Origin: Rhodococcus sp. AW25M09
Lineage (GTDB): Bacteria > Actinomycetota > Actinomycetes > Mycobacteriales > Mycobacteriaceae
Reading direction: 5' to 3'
Length of the DNA: 64,000 bases
Assembly: GCF_000333955.1 (NCBI RefSeq)
Contig: NZ_CAPS01000056.1
Location: 34,494 to 98,493 of the forward strand
This document shows positions 35,126-44,575 of the stretch, in pieces. The position numbers were made by a program, and so were the translations under genes. The first letter of the stretch is position 1; every line of letters begins with the position of its first letter. The notes beneath the pieces are model-generated. The model worked only from the letters and a program-made list of their open reading frames with translations, was not told where the DNA came from and did not search any database.

Positions 35126-36340
35126 ATGAGTTCGATCGCCGGTGTCGCAATCACCGACTCGACACCACTGTCCCGCATAGCCACTGCCACCGAGGGACTC
35201 GAATCTCCTTTGGCTGCAGTCGATTCAGCAGCTCTCGACGCCAACGCGGCGGCTCTGCGAGCACGAGCGAACGGCGTACCGATCCGGATCGCCAGCAAGT
35301 CGGTGCGATGCCGGGCCGTACTCGATCGGGTCCTCGCGATCGATGGCGTGAGCGGAGTCATGGCGTACTCATTGCGCGAGGCAGTGTGGCTGGCGCGCCA
35401 GGGAGTCGAGGACATCCTGATGGGATACCCGAGCGTCGATCGCACCGCGCTCGCAGAGGTCGTCAACGATCGCGTGCTGTCGGGGCGTATCACGCTGATG
35501 GTCGACGACGTCGCGCAACTCGAGATCGTGCGCGACGCCACCCACAGTGAGCTTCTCAAACCCCGTATCTGTATCGACGTCGATGCCTCGCTGAGGATCG
35601 GGCCGCTGCACATCGGGGTCAGGCGTTCCCCGCTGCGTGAACCCGAGCAGGTTGCCGCCTTCGCGCGGGTTGCGCACTCGCAAGGGTTCAGGGTGGTCGG
35701 CCTGATGTTCTACGAGGCGCAGATCGCCGGGGTGCCCGATTCCAACGTCGCGGTGGAATTGATGAAGTCGCTGTCGTCCCGTGAGATCTCCACGCGCAGA
35801 ACGGCAGTGGTCGAGGCGGTGACTGCAGCGGTGGGGCGTATCGAGATCGTCAACAGCGGCGGCACCGGTTCGCTCGACTTCTCGGCAGCCGATCCGGTCG
35901 TCACCGAGGTCACGGCCGGATCCGGCCTGTTCGCGCCGACGCTGTTCGATCGGTATCGCGCGTTCTCGGCCGAGCCGTCGCTGTTCTTCGCGTTGCCGGC
36001 GGTGCGCAAACCGACCCCGCAGATCGCGACATTGTTCGGCGGTGGTTACATCGCGTCGGGCCCGGCGTCGGCGTCCCGTTCGCCCCGTCCGGTCGCCTGG
36101 TCGAGGAAGGCCAGGGGGCTGGTCACATCCGGGCTGAAGTTGCTGCGCAACGAGGGGGCAGGCGAGGTGCAGACGCCGGTGAGTGGAGCCGATGAGGTGC
36201 AGATCGGTGATCGAGTCTGGTTCCGACACGCCAAGGCGGGCGAGCTGTGCGAGCGATTCGACACCCTGCATCTGGTGCACGCGGACGGATCGGTCGAGGC
36301 GGTTCCCACCTATCGCGGCGAGGGCATGGCGTTCGGCTGA
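35126..36340 (+). CDS. PLP fold-type III amino acid deaminase/aldolase-like protein
   Basis: 404 residues, alanine-racemase-like TIM barrel. The PLP lysine is probably in IRIASKSVRC (near residue 55), and the phosphate-binding region is NSGGTGSLDF, as in D-threonine aldolase and D-serine dehydratase relatives. It resembles mycobacterial Rv1769. The ATG at 35126 is 9 bases after GAAGGA, whereas the ATG at 35117 abuts it, so I prefer the former. The last 31 bases overlap the convergent nuclease-helicase gene. Confidence 0.82.
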   Translation: MSSIAGVAITDSTPLSRIATATEGLESPLAAVDSAALDANAAALRARANGVPIRIASKSVRCRAVLDRVLAIDGVSGVMAYSLREAVWLARQGVEDILMGYPSVDRTALAEVVNDRVLSGRITLMVDDVAQLEIVRDATHSELLKPRICIDVDASLRIGPLHIGVRRSPLREPEQVAAFARVAHSQGFRVVGLMFYEAQIAGVPDSNVAVELMKSLSSREISTRRTAVVEAVTAAVGRIEIVNSGGTGSLDFSAADPVVTEVTAGSGLFAPTLFDRYRAFSAEPSLFFALPAVRKPTPQIATLFGGGYIASGPASASRSPRPVAWSRKARGLVTSGLKLLRNEGAGEVQTPVSGADEVQIGDRVWFRHAKAGELCERFDTLHLVHADGSVEAVPTYRGEGMAFG

Positions 36341-39300
36341 ATTCCGTTCTCGCACAAGCTCATGAAGGTGCCGAGGGTGACCAGTCCGGCCGGGGTCGAC
36401 GGTAGGTAGTGGGTCAGTGCTCGCGATCGGATCAGTATTGCGGCCCACTGACCGCGCGATACAGCTACGTTGAGTCTGTTGCGAGAGAGCAGAAATCCCA
36501 TGCCGCGCGGAACGTCCTCGATCGCCGATGCCGCCATCGAAATCAACACCACCGGTGCTTGACGGCCCTGGAATTTGTCGACGGTCCCCACCGAGACGTC
36601 GCCGAGTCCGGCGGCCGCGAGTCGCTCGAGGATGACGGCGACCTGCGCGTTGTAGGCCGCGACGACCAAGAAGTCGGCCTGCTCCATCGGCCGCGCACCG
36701 TCGAAGGAGTGTGGATCGCTCCACCGTAGGCCCAGTAGGTCCTGCACTCGTGCGACGATTTCGTCGGCCTCCTCCACCGAGTCCGTGGAATTGCCGTGAT
36801 GGTCCAGGTAGACCGTGTGTAGGCCAGGATCGATGGATTCGAGCGAACGTGCCTGTGTCACATCGCTGTTGGACTCCAGTTTGCCCTCGTACGACAGCGC
36901 CGAAACCGGTGCGCACAGGTCCGGATGCATCCGCCAGGTCGTCGCGAGGAAGTATCCGCGATCGGCGGGCAGGGTCGGGTGACCGTTCGTGATCCAGCCC
37001 AGAGCCGACTCGTCCACGGGCTCGGGGTGGGTGCCCTGGCTGACCTGCGGCAACTGTGCGGGGTCGCCGAGCAGCAACAGATTGCGTGCGGACACCGAGA
37101 CCGCGATGGTGTTGGCCAGCGAAAACTGCCCGGCCTCGTCGACGACGAGCAGATCCAGGGCCCCGGCCGGTATCCGGCCGGGGTTGGAGAAGTCCCACGC
37201 GGTGCCGCCGATGACGCAGCCCGCCTCGGCCTCGGTGACGAATCGGGAGTAGTCCGTCGGCTCGACGACGGTGTGGGCGGTCGGGGCTTTCTTGCCTACC
37301 CGGGCTGGATCCACCCCGGCTTTGACGATCGTGTCCAGCAGATTGTTCACCACGTGATGCGACTGGCCCACCACACCGATGCGCCAGTGATGGACATCGA
37401 CCAATTCGGCAATCACCCGCGCTGCCGTGTAGGTCTTCCCGGTCCCGGGTGGGCCCTGCACGGCAACGTAGGAATTGTCCAGATCGAGCAGCGCAGCGGT
37501 AACCGCCGTTGCGTAATCGCTGCCCTGCGCAGCGGGAAGGCCGGTACCGGACCGGGTTCGGGGCGCGGACCGCGTCAGTAGATCGGCGACGGCCGTGCGC
37601 GGAAGATGCGGCAGAACGGCGCTGACCTCGGTGGCAACGCCGGCGATCGCTTCTTCGAGATATTTGGTCGCCGGCGGCGGTTCCGGTGCGGTCGCGATGG
37701 GAAAGTCGGTGTACTCGTCCACGCCCTTACGCAGGTTCTCCTGCACCACGACCATGTCGAGGGTTCCCTCGTAGCCGGTCTGGACAATCTCGACCGACGT
37801 GGTCGCCCGATGGTTCGGTTGCTGCTTCGGCAGTCCGTCGGGGGCCGGGTCGGCGTAGAGCAGTGTGACCTTCGAGCCCGAGAGGGCACCGTTGCTCAGG
37901 TGTCCCAGTAGTTTGATCTGCCGACGCAGAACTCGTTGCTTCGGTGCTGTTTTCATCCAGTCGTGCACCAGTTCGGCGCGCTCGACCTTCAGCACGTCGG
38001 CGGCGTCGGCCCACTCGTCCAGTGGCTCGGTCAGGCGATCGAAGTGACCCCACCAGAACGGCTTTCGCTCGCGCCGGTGATATCCGATGGCCCCGGAGAA
38101 CAGGGCGACGGCCTGCTGCGTCGGGGTACGGTCCCAGGGCAGTCCTGCGTACTCGGCGAGTTGGAGCTCGAGTTCGCTCGCGCTGTCCCCGGCGCGCTCT
38201 TCGAGCTCGAGTTGCTGGTTCGCCCGCGGCTGCACACCGGCATCCGACGCGCGTTCGAGTAGCCAGTCACGCAGTCGCAGAGTCGATTCGCAGTCGGTTC
38301 GGTTGTACTCGGCGATGTCGGCCAGGAGAGCCGCGGCCTCGGCATCTTTGCCCTGATCACGTAGATCGCACCAGTTCGCGTACTCGACGATCGACGCCGC
38401 CGCGTCGGTGACCTCGCCGTCGCGGGCTGCGGGCATGTACAGCGGTTCGAGTTTCTTGATGCTGTAGGACCGGGCTCCGATGCGCACCGCGGATCGGACG
38501 ACGGGATACAGGTCCACCAGCACGTTGTGTCGCAACAGGTCGTCGACCGCGTCCTCACCCACTCCGTACCGTCCGGCGAGCCTGAGCAGAGCGGTCTTCT
38601 CGTACGGCGCGTAGTGGTAGACGTGCATGTTCGGGTACACAGAACGGCGCGCGGACACGTAGTCGAGGAACTCGATCAGGGCACGGCGTTCCTGGGCGCG
38701 ATCGTGCGCCCAGAACGGCAGGAATTCGCCGTCGGCGGTGTAGACCCCGAAGAGGTACTCCAATCCCCATTCGGTGCTGCCGTTTTCGGCCCACAGTGGG
38801 TCGCCCTCGAAGTCGAAGAAGATGTCGCCGGGATCGGGCTCGGGTAGCACTCCGAGGGCGTCGGCGTCGAAGATCTCGAACTCGGCGTCGCCGCTGCGCT
38901 CCTGGCGAACCTGTAACGCGGCCTGCGCCCGGAGATTGGCCAGCGTGCGCGTGGACATGCCGTCCACGGTCCCGGTCGAGGCGGCGAGCTGGTCCACCGT
39001 CACGATTCCCGCGTCGAACAGCTTGTCTCGGGCACTCGCGCGCATGCCGGCGACGAGAACCAGATCCCGATGCTGCTCCACTTCCACCGTGCAGGCCTCG
39101 CACTGCCCACAACCGGAGTAGCGCGGATCGAACCAGTCCACAACGCTGCCCTCGGCGTGATGTTCGTCGAGGATGTGTTGTAGGTGTTCGCGAGACTGTC
39201 GGTAAACCGGGAGTATCTCGGCGAGAGCGTGTGCGGAGTCGCTGCCGTCGCCGAGCATCAGGTGGACGTTCTCGCTCGGGGTGATCCCGCCGGCCCGCAG

Positions 39301-39759
39301 TGCGTCGGCATAGGCCGCCAGCTGCAGCAGCGCAGGCACTTTCGCGTGCCGCGACAGTTTGGTGTCGTAGACGGAGTAGCTCGGGCCCTGTGCCACCAGG
39401 AAGTCGCAGAAGCCCAGGAACCGACCGTCGAAGAAGGTGGCCTGGTATACCACTGGGGTGCGTGCGGTCAGGGCGGTGAACGTCGCCCAGGAGGCGTCGG
39501 CCAGTTCCTGCGCAGTGCGGCCCGGTCGCTCCATCGTCAGTACGCCGCCGGGGTAGCGCTGCTCGAATGCGTCCAGCTGGCGGCGTTCGTGCTCGAATCC
39601 GAGTGCAGACGTGCGGTCGAGCATGGGATCGGACTCGGCGACTGCTCGTGGGATCAGTCCGGTCAGCCCGTCGAGCCGGCGCAGCAACCCGAATTCGCAG
39701 GACGCTGCTGCCGCGAGGTCGCTGGCGCTGTAGATGACCCGATCGCCGAGGAGGAACAC
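36310..39759 (-). CDS. TM0106-type RecB-like nuclease / DEDD exonuclease / SF1 helicase
   Basis: 1149 residues with three catalytic parts. (1) A RecB/Cas4-like nuclease (about 1-230): FCDFL, YDTKLS and QLAAYADAL give the D, DxK and QxxxY residues; one N-terminal Cys (ASCEF) and CGQCEAC could bind a 4Fe-4S cluster. (2) An RNase H-like DEDD exonuclease (about 310-500): FDFEGDP, YHYAPYEKTAL, YNRTDCESTLRL. (3) A UPF1-like SF1 helicase (about 750-1140): GPPGTGKT, VVDEAGQ, GDPAQLPQ, VDKFQGRQ. It resembles mycobacterial Rv1251c; DNA or RNA repair is inferred. The GTG at 39759, 9 bases after AGGG, is preferred to TTG at 39768. Confidence 0.92.
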   Translation of the reverse strand: MFLLGDRVIYSASDLAAAASCEFGLLRRLDGLTGLIPRAVAESDPMLDRTSALGFEHERRQLDAFEQRYPGGVLTMERPGRTAQELADASWATFTALTARTPVVYQATFFDGRFLGFCDFLVAQGPSYSVYDTKLSRHAKVPALLQLAAYADALRAGGITPSENVHLMLGDGSDSAHALAEILPVYRQSREHLQHILDEHHAEGSVVDWFDPRYSGCGQCEACTVEVEQHRDLVLVAGMRASARDKLFDAGIVTVDQLAASTGTVDGMSTRTLANLRAQAALQVRQERSGDAEFEIFDADALGVLPEPDPGDIFFDFEGDPLWAENGSTEWGLEYLFGVYTADGEFLPFWAHDRAQERRALIEFLDYVSARRSVYPNMHVYHYAPYEKTALLRLAGRYGVGEDAVDDLLRHNVLVDLYPVVRSAVRIGARSYSIKKLEPLYMPAARDGEVTDAAASIVEYANWCDLRDQGKDAEAAALLADIAEYNRTDCESTLRLRDWLLERASDAGVQPRANQQLELEERAGDSASELELQLAEYAGLPWDRTPTQQAVALFSGAIGYHRRERKPFWWGHFDRLTEPLDEWADAADVLKVERAELVHDWMKTAPKQRVLRRQIKLLGHLSNGALSGSKVTLLYADPAPDGLPKQQPNHRATTSVEIVQTGYEGTLDMVVVQENLRKGVDEYTDFPIATAPEPPPATKYLEEAIAGVATEVSAVLPHLPRTAVADLLTRSAPRTRSGTGLPAAQGSDYATAVTAALLDLDNSYVAVQGPPGTGKTYTAARVIAELVDVHHWRIGVVGQSHHVVNNLLDTIVKAGVDPARVGKKAPTAHTVVEPTDYSRFVTEAEAGCVIGGTAWDFSNPGRIPAGALDLLVVDEAGQFSLANTIAVSVSARNLLLLGDPAQLPQVSQGTHPEPVDESALGWITNGHPTLPADRGYFLATTWRMHPDLCAPVSALSYEGKLESNSDVTQARSLESIDPGLHTVYLDHHGNSTDSVEEADEIVARVQDLLGLRWSDPHSFDGARPMEQADFLVVAAYNAQVAVILERLAAAGLGDVSVGTVDKFQGRQAPVVLISMAASAIEDVPRGMGFLLSRNRLNVAVSRGQWAAILIRSRALTHYLPSTPAGLVTLGTFMSLCENGIQPNAMPSPR

Positions 39760-39855
39760 AAGCGCCAACCCTAGCTATCGACGTACGAGCGACCGACGAG
39801 AGCGCTACCGGTCACGTTGCGCGCGGAAGCCGTCGCGAAGAGGCAAAATGGTCCA

Positions 39856-40473
39856 ATGCCTTTTTTCGACGGAGCCACCGGTGCGGTCCACTACCGAAAC
39901 TGGACTGTTCCCGATGCTCGTTTCGGTCTTGTCTTTCTGCACGGTCTCGGTCAGAACAGTGGCCACTACCACCGCTTCGCTCGCGTCCTGAACGGACGCG
40001 GAGTGGACGTGTGGGCGGTCGATCACGTGGGCCACGGTCTCACCGAGGGGGAGCTGACCGACGCTGCTCAGATTCGCGGCCTCGCCCAGAATGCACTGCA
40101 GTTGCTCGACATCGCCGAGGCCGAGCATCCGGAGTTGTCGTTCGCGCTGATGGGTCATTCGCTGGGTGCGGCGACGGCCATCGCAGCGCTCGGCGCGCAT
40201 CCGCAGGCGGTTCGGTGCGCCGTGCTGTGCGGCACCCCGAAGTCGGTGACCGGTGCGGCCGACGATCTCGCAGACAACGTGATCCCGATTCTCGCCGTGC
40301 ACGGCGTCGACGACCGGTTGGCTCCGGTCGATGCGGTGCGTGAGTGGATCGGCGGCGTGCCCGACGCGTCCCTGCGCGAGTTCGAGGACGGCGGTCACGA
40401 CCTGCTGCACGAGAAGATCCACCTGCAGGTGACGTTGTCGGTCGCGGAGTTCCTCGACGACCACATGTCCTGA
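39856..40473 (+). CDS. alpha/beta-hydrolase, lysophospholipase/monoglyceride-lipase-like
   Basis: 205 residues from the ATG at 39856. LVFLHGLGQNSGHY is the oxyanion region, the nucleophile serine is in MGHSLGAA (near residue 96), the acid is in HGVDDRLAP and the histidine in DGGHDLLHE. It is shorter than typical monoacylglycerol lipases (about 270-280) because the cap domain is reduced. Probably a cytosolic esterase. It is followed by a terminator hairpin. Confidence 0.88.
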   Translation: MPFFDGATGAVHYRNWTVPDARFGLVFLHGLGQNSGHYHRFARVLNGRGVDVWAVDHVGHGLTEGELTDAAQIRGLAQNALQLLDIAEAEHPELSFALMGHSLGAATAIAALGAHPQAVRCAVLCGTPKSVTGAADDLADNVIPILAVHGVDDRLAPVDAVREWIGGVPDASLREFEDGGHDLLHEKIHLQVTLSVAEFLDDHMS

Positions 40474-40505
40474 CCCGGCAGCCGTGAGGCCGGTACCGCA
40501 CGCAG

Positions 40506-40542
40506 GAAGGGCCCGACGCGAGGAGATTGCGCCGGGCCCTTC
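40506..40542. terminator. bidirectional terminator hairpin
   Basis: GAAGGGCCCG at 40506-40515 pairs perfectly with CGGGCCCTTC at 40533-40542 around a 17-base loop, followed by TTGTGTGTTCTGTT. It lies between the convergent hydrolase and acyl-CoA ligase genes. Confidence 0.75.
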
Positions 40543-40557
40543 TTGTGTGTTCTGTTC

Positions 40558-42345
40558 CTACGAGTAGATGGCCTCGATGTCGCTGCCACGCTCGGAGTGG
40601 ATGATGTTGCGCTTGAGCTTCATCGTGGGGGTGAGCTCACCGGTTTCGACGGTGAAGTCGTGCTCGAGGAGCGAGTATTTCTTGATCTGCTCCGGGTTGG
40701 AGACCTTCTTGTTCGCCTCGGCGACGGCCTTGTCGATCTCTGCGACGAGGTCGGCGTTCTTCGACAGTTCCGCGAACGGGATATCGGCAGAGAGGTTGTG
40801 CCGTTCGAGCCAGCCCGGCAGTGCTTCGGGGTCGAGGGTGATGAGTGCTCCGATGAACGGCTTGGCATCACCGACGACGAGGCACTGGCTGACGATCGCG
40901 TTGGCGCGCAGGGCGTCCTCGAGCACCGCGGGGGCGACGTTCTTGCCGCCGGCGGTGACGATGATTTCCTTCTTGCGGCCGGTGATCGAGACGTAGCCTT
41001 CCTGGTCGATCGCGCCGAGGTCACCGGTGTGGAACCAGCCGTCGACGATCGACTCGGATGTGGCCTTCTCGTTGTGCCAGTAGCCGCTGAACACCACCGG
41101 GCCCTTGAGGAGCAGTTCACCGTCTTCGGCGACCTTCACCGAGTGGCCGTTGATGGGCTTGCCGACGGTGCCGACGCGCTGTTCCTTGGTGGTGTTGACG
41201 GTGACAGCGGCGCTGGTCTCGGTCAGTCCGTAGCCCTCGTAGACCGGTACGCCCGCACCGCGGAAGAAGTGGCCGAGGCGAGCGCCGAGAGGACCGCCGC
41301 CGGACACTGCGCGCTCGCAGTTGCCGCCGAGCGCAGCCCGCAGCTTGGAGTAGACGAGCTTGTCGAACACGGTGTGCTTGAGGTTCAGGACCAGGCCGGC
41401 TCCACCCTTTTCCTGTGCCTCGCTCCACTCGATGGCCGTGGCGGCTGCCTTGTCGAAGATGCTGCCCTTGCCGCCGTCGTGTGCCTTCTGCTTGGCCGAG
41501 TTGTAGACCTTCTCGAATACTCGCGGCACCGAGAGGATGAAGTCCGGCTTGAAGACAGCGAACTGCTCCACCAGGGTCGATACGTCCGAGGTGTGGCCCA
41601 CGGTGGCTTTGGACTCGAATGCGCCGAACGAGATGGCGCGGGCGAACACGTGCGCCATCGGGAGGAACATCAACGTGCGGTTGCCCTCCTTCATCGAGTC
41701 GTGCAGGGCGATCTGGGTGGCCTGGACCTCGGCGTAGAAGTTCGAGTGCGTCAGCTGCACGCCCTTGGGGCGGCCGGTGGTGCCCGAGGTGTAGATCAAC
41801 GTTGCCGGCGACTGCGCGGTGACCTGGTGGCGACGTGCATGCAGGTCCTCGTCGCTGACCTCGGCGCCGCGGGTGGTCAGTTCGTCGATGGCTCCGGCGT
41901 CGATCTGCAGCACCTCACGCAGATCCTTGGCACCCTCGGTGACCTCTTTGAGGTTCGAGGCGTGCGCTGCCGTCTCGACGACGAGCAGTTTCGTGGCCGA
42001 GTCCTCGAGAATCCACTGGGCCTGATCGGCGGAGGAGGTCTCGTAGATCGCGACGGTGCATCCGCCCGCGGTCCAGATGGCGTAATCGACGACGACCCAC
42101 TCGTAGCGTGTCGCGCTGAGGATGGCGACGCGGTCGCCGAGTTCGACGCCGGAGGCGATCAGTCCTTTGGCTACTGCGGCGACTTCCTTGGCGAACTGGG
42201 CCGCGGTGACGTCGGTCCAGGTGCCGTTGACGAGTCGCTGGAACGGTACGAGGTTCGGCGATTCCTTCTCGTACCGGAAGACGGTGTCGGCCATGGATGC
42301 GTCGTCGGGAATGGTGAACGACGCCGGCACAGAATATTCGCGCAC
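40558..42345 (-). CDS. long-chain fatty-acid-CoA ligase (AMP-forming), FadD15-like
   Basis: 595 residues. Adenylate-forming motifs: LIYTSGTTGRPKG near residue 175, YGLTETSAA, then GWFHTGDLG and the C-terminal hinge SITGRKKEIIVTAGGKNVAP, where a lysine lies after the hinge. It activates long-chain fatty acids to acyl-CoA for degradation or lipid synthesis. The late sequence with TPTMKLKRN is also typical of the long-chain class. It is divergent from deaD over a 278-base spacer in which I see no clear operator. Confidence 0.93.
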   Translation of the reverse strand: MREYSVPASFTIPDDASMADTVFRYEKESPNLVPFQRLVNGTWTDVTAAQFAKEVAAVAKGLIASGVELGDRVAILSATRYEWVVVDYAIWTAGGCTVAIYETSSADQAQWILEDSATKLLVVETAAHASNLKEVTEGAKDLREVLQIDAGAIDELTTRGAEVSDEDLHARRHQVTAQSPATLIYTSGTTGRPKGVQLTHSNFYAEVQATQIALHDSMKEGNRTLMFLPMAHVFARAISFGAFESKATVGHTSDVSTLVEQFAVFKPDFILSVPRVFEKVYNSAKQKAHDGGKGSIFDKAAATAIEWSEAQEKGGAGLVLNLKHTVFDKLVYSKLRAALGGNCERAVSGGGPLGARLGHFFRGAGVPVYEGYGLTETSAAVTVNTTKEQRVGTVGKPINGHSVKVAEDGELLLKGPVVFSGYWHNEKATSESIVDGWFHTGDLGAIDQEGYVSITGRKKEIIVTAGGKNVAPAVLEDALRANAIVSQCLVVGDAKPFIGALITLDPEALPGWLERHNLSADIPFAELSKNADLVAEIDKAVAEANKKVSNPEQIKKYSLLEHDFTVETGELTPTMKLKRNIIHSERGSDIEAIYS

Positions 42346-42623
42346 TGCTGGACCCCTTACGGAAAGAAAGCGTGGTAGTTGTGCATTTCATCACACCCGA
42401 GTCCGTAACGCACCACCGAGGTTGTCCGGTATGCGCATTTTGCCGGTCGATTCGGATGAGTTGAGTGTGACTTGGAGTACAACTTAACCGTCCGTCGTGG
42501 AGCTTCGCCGTCGGGTCGGGGCTGTGAGGCCGCTCGCACGAGCCGCTACCGTCGCCGTTTTCGTCACCTGATCAGCGCAGAAGGGGTCGAACAGGGCGAG
42601 CAGGTACTAAACTCTTCCGATAT

Positions 42624-44459
42624 ATGAGCACTTCAGAATCTGATCAGGATGCCGCCGTGACGTCTGACGAGACGAGTTCGCCCCCTCCGGAGTCCACGAC
42701 CGTTCCCGGTGAGTCCACTACCGCTCCCGGTGAGTCCGCGTCCGTACCCGAAGGTGACGACATCACCTTCGCCGATCTCGGAATCGACGAGCGGGTCCTG
42801 AAGGCCCTGCGCGACGTCGGTTACGAGAGCCCGTCGCCCATTCAGGCGGCCACCATTCCGCCGCTGATGGCCGGCAACGACGTCGTCGGTCTCGCACAGA
42901 CCGGAACCGGTAAAACCGCCGCGTTCGCGGTGCCGATCCTGTCCCGTCTCGACGTATCGCGACGGGTGCCGCAGGCCTTGGTGCTGGCACCGACGCGCGA
43001 GCTGGCACTTCAGGTCGCCGAGGCGTTCGGCAAGTACGCCACGCACATTCCGGGTCTGCACATTCTGCCGATCTACGGCGGCCAGGCGTACGGCATTCAG
43101 CTCTCCGGCCTGCGCAAGGGCGCGCAGATCATCGTCGGTACACCGGGCCGCGTCATCGACCACCTCGAGAAGGGCACGCTCGACCTGTCCGGCCTCGAAT
43201 ATCTGGTACTCGACGAGGCCGACGAGATGCTCAAGATGGGTTTCCAGGAGGACGTCGAGCGCATCCTCTCCGATACCCCGGAGTACAAGCAGGTCGCGTT
43301 GTTCTCGGCGACCATGCCCGCCGCGATCCGCAAGATCTCCAAGCAGTACTTGCACGATCCGGTGGAGATCACCGTCAAGACCAAGACGTCGACGGCGCCG
43401 AACATCACCCAGCGCTACGTTCAGGTGGCCCACCAGCGCAAGCTCGAGGCGCTCACTCGAATCTTCGAGGTCGAAGAGTTCGAGGCCATGATCATGTTCG
43501 TGCGCACCAAGCAGGCCACCGAGGAACTCGCCGAAAAGCTGCGGGCGCGGGGCTTCTCGGCGGCTGCCATCAACGGCGACATCGTGCAGGCTCAGCGTGA
43601 GCGCACCATCGGCCAGCTCAAGAACGGTCAGATCGACATTCTGGTGGCCACCGATGTCGCGGCCCGTGGTCTCGACGTCGATCGCATCTCGCACGTCATC
43701 AACTACGACATTCCGCACGACACCGAGTCCTACGTGCACCGCATCGGTCGAACCGGCCGCGCCGGTAGAGCCGGTCAGGCGCTGCTGTTCGTTGCACCGC
43801 GCGAGCGGCATCTGCTCAAGGCCATCGAGCGTGCGACGCGTCAGCCGATCACCGAGATGCAGCTGCCCAGCGTCGACGACGTCAACGCCCAGCGCGTGAC
43901 GAAGTTCAAGGACTCGATCACCGAGAGTCTGGGCAACGAGAATCTGGCGTTGTTCCGTCGGCTGATCGAGGACTACGAGCGCGAGCACGACGTGCCGTTG
44001 GTCGATATCGCCGCGGCGCTGGCCATCCAGTCTCGCGACGGCGAAGCGTTCCTGTTGAAGCCGGAGCCGCCTGCCCCGCCGCGGGCACCTCGTGAGCCGC
44101 GGGAAGCTCGTCCGCCGCGGACGTTCGACGAGGATGCGGCCAGTTCGCATCACCGCAAGACCGGACAGGAAATGGCGACGTACCGCATCAGCGTCGGCAA
44201 GCGGCATCATGTCGCTCCGGGCGCGATCGTCGGTGCTATCGCCAACGAGGGCGGTCTGCGTCGAAGCGACTTCGGGCACATCAGTATTCGCCCCGATCAC
44301 TCGCTGGTGGAACTGCCGGCCGATCTCGCCGACGAGACCGTCGAGGCGTTGCGACGTACCCGCATCAGCGGCGTGCTGATTCAGCTGCAACCCGATTCCG
44401 GTCCTCCCGGACGTAGTGGCGGGCCTCGCGGCGGCGGAAAGTTCAAGGGCAAGCGCTAG
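42624..44459 (+). CDS. deaD: DEAD-box ATP-dependent RNA helicase DeaD/CsdA
   Basis: 611 residues. After an acidic, threonine-rich head with a three-fold PGESTT-like repeat (about 20-45) come all DEAD-box motifs: Q motif, AQTGTGKTAAF, PTRELALQV, DEADEM, SAT, ARGLDVDRI, HRIGRTGRAG. The C-terminal DbpA-type RNA-binding domain (about 505-580; YRISVGKRHHVAPGAIVGAIA) and a basic GPRGGGKFKGKR tail follow. It acts in ribosome assembly and mRNA turnover, often under cold stress. Confidence 0.95.
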   Translation: MSTSESDQDAAVTSDETSSPPPESTTVPGESTTAPGESASVPEGDDITFADLGIDERVLKALRDVGYESPSPIQAATIPPLMAGNDVVGLAQTGTGKTAAFAVPILSRLDVSRRVPQALVLAPTRELALQVAEAFGKYATHIPGLHILPIYGGQAYGIQLSGLRKGAQIIVGTPGRVIDHLEKGTLDLSGLEYLVLDEADEMLKMGFQEDVERILSDTPEYKQVALFSATMPAAIRKISKQYLHDPVEITVKTKTSTAPNITQRYVQVAHQRKLEALTRIFEVEEFEAMIMFVRTKQATEELAEKLRARGFSAAAINGDIVQAQRERTIGQLKNGQIDILVATDVAARGLDVDRISHVINYDIPHDTESYVHRIGRTGRAGRAGQALLFVAPRERHLLKAIERATRQPITEMQLPSVDDVNAQRVTKFKDSITESLGNENLALFRRLIEDYEREHDVPLVDIAAALAIQSRDGEAFLLKPEPPAPPRAPREPREARPPRTFDEDAASSHHRKTGQEMATYRISVGKRHHVAPGAIVGAIANEGGLRRSDFGHISIRPDHSLVELPADLADETVEALRRTRISGVLIQLQPDSGPPGRSGGPRGGGKFKGKR

Positions 44460-44473
44460 AGCGCTGCGCGCAT

Positions 44474-44513
44474 GTGCGCGGTAATTCGTAGTGGGCTACG
44501 AATTACCGCGCAC
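44474..44513. terminator. 18-bp perfect hairpin (covarying element, copy 2)
   Basis: GTGCGCGGTAATTCGTAG (44474-44491) pairs perfectly with 44496-44513 around TGGG. It is 14 bases after the deaD stop. No T tract follows. It aligns with the reverse strand of 28154-28197; four stem positions differ, each with the matching change in the opposite arm. Confidence 0.75.
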
Positions 44514-44575
44514 GACCCGAGGATCGACCGGGATCTCGGCGTTTGGTGGCCGAGGCCTCGGGTATCCGCCCGAGC

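Noticed and set aside
36310..39759. Nuclease-helicase as part of a phage-defence island
   Set aside because: The neighbours are ordinary metabolic genes, base use is uniform, and no toxin, methylase or integrase is nearby. The same protein family is conserved as a core gene in mycobacteria.
40543..42378. 611-residue + strand frame
   Set aside because: Antisense shadow of the acyl-CoA ligase gene, Val/Asp/Glu-rich without any family motif.
42633..44390. 585-residue - strand frame
   Set aside because: Antisense to the DeaD helicase; no motif and no ribosome site.
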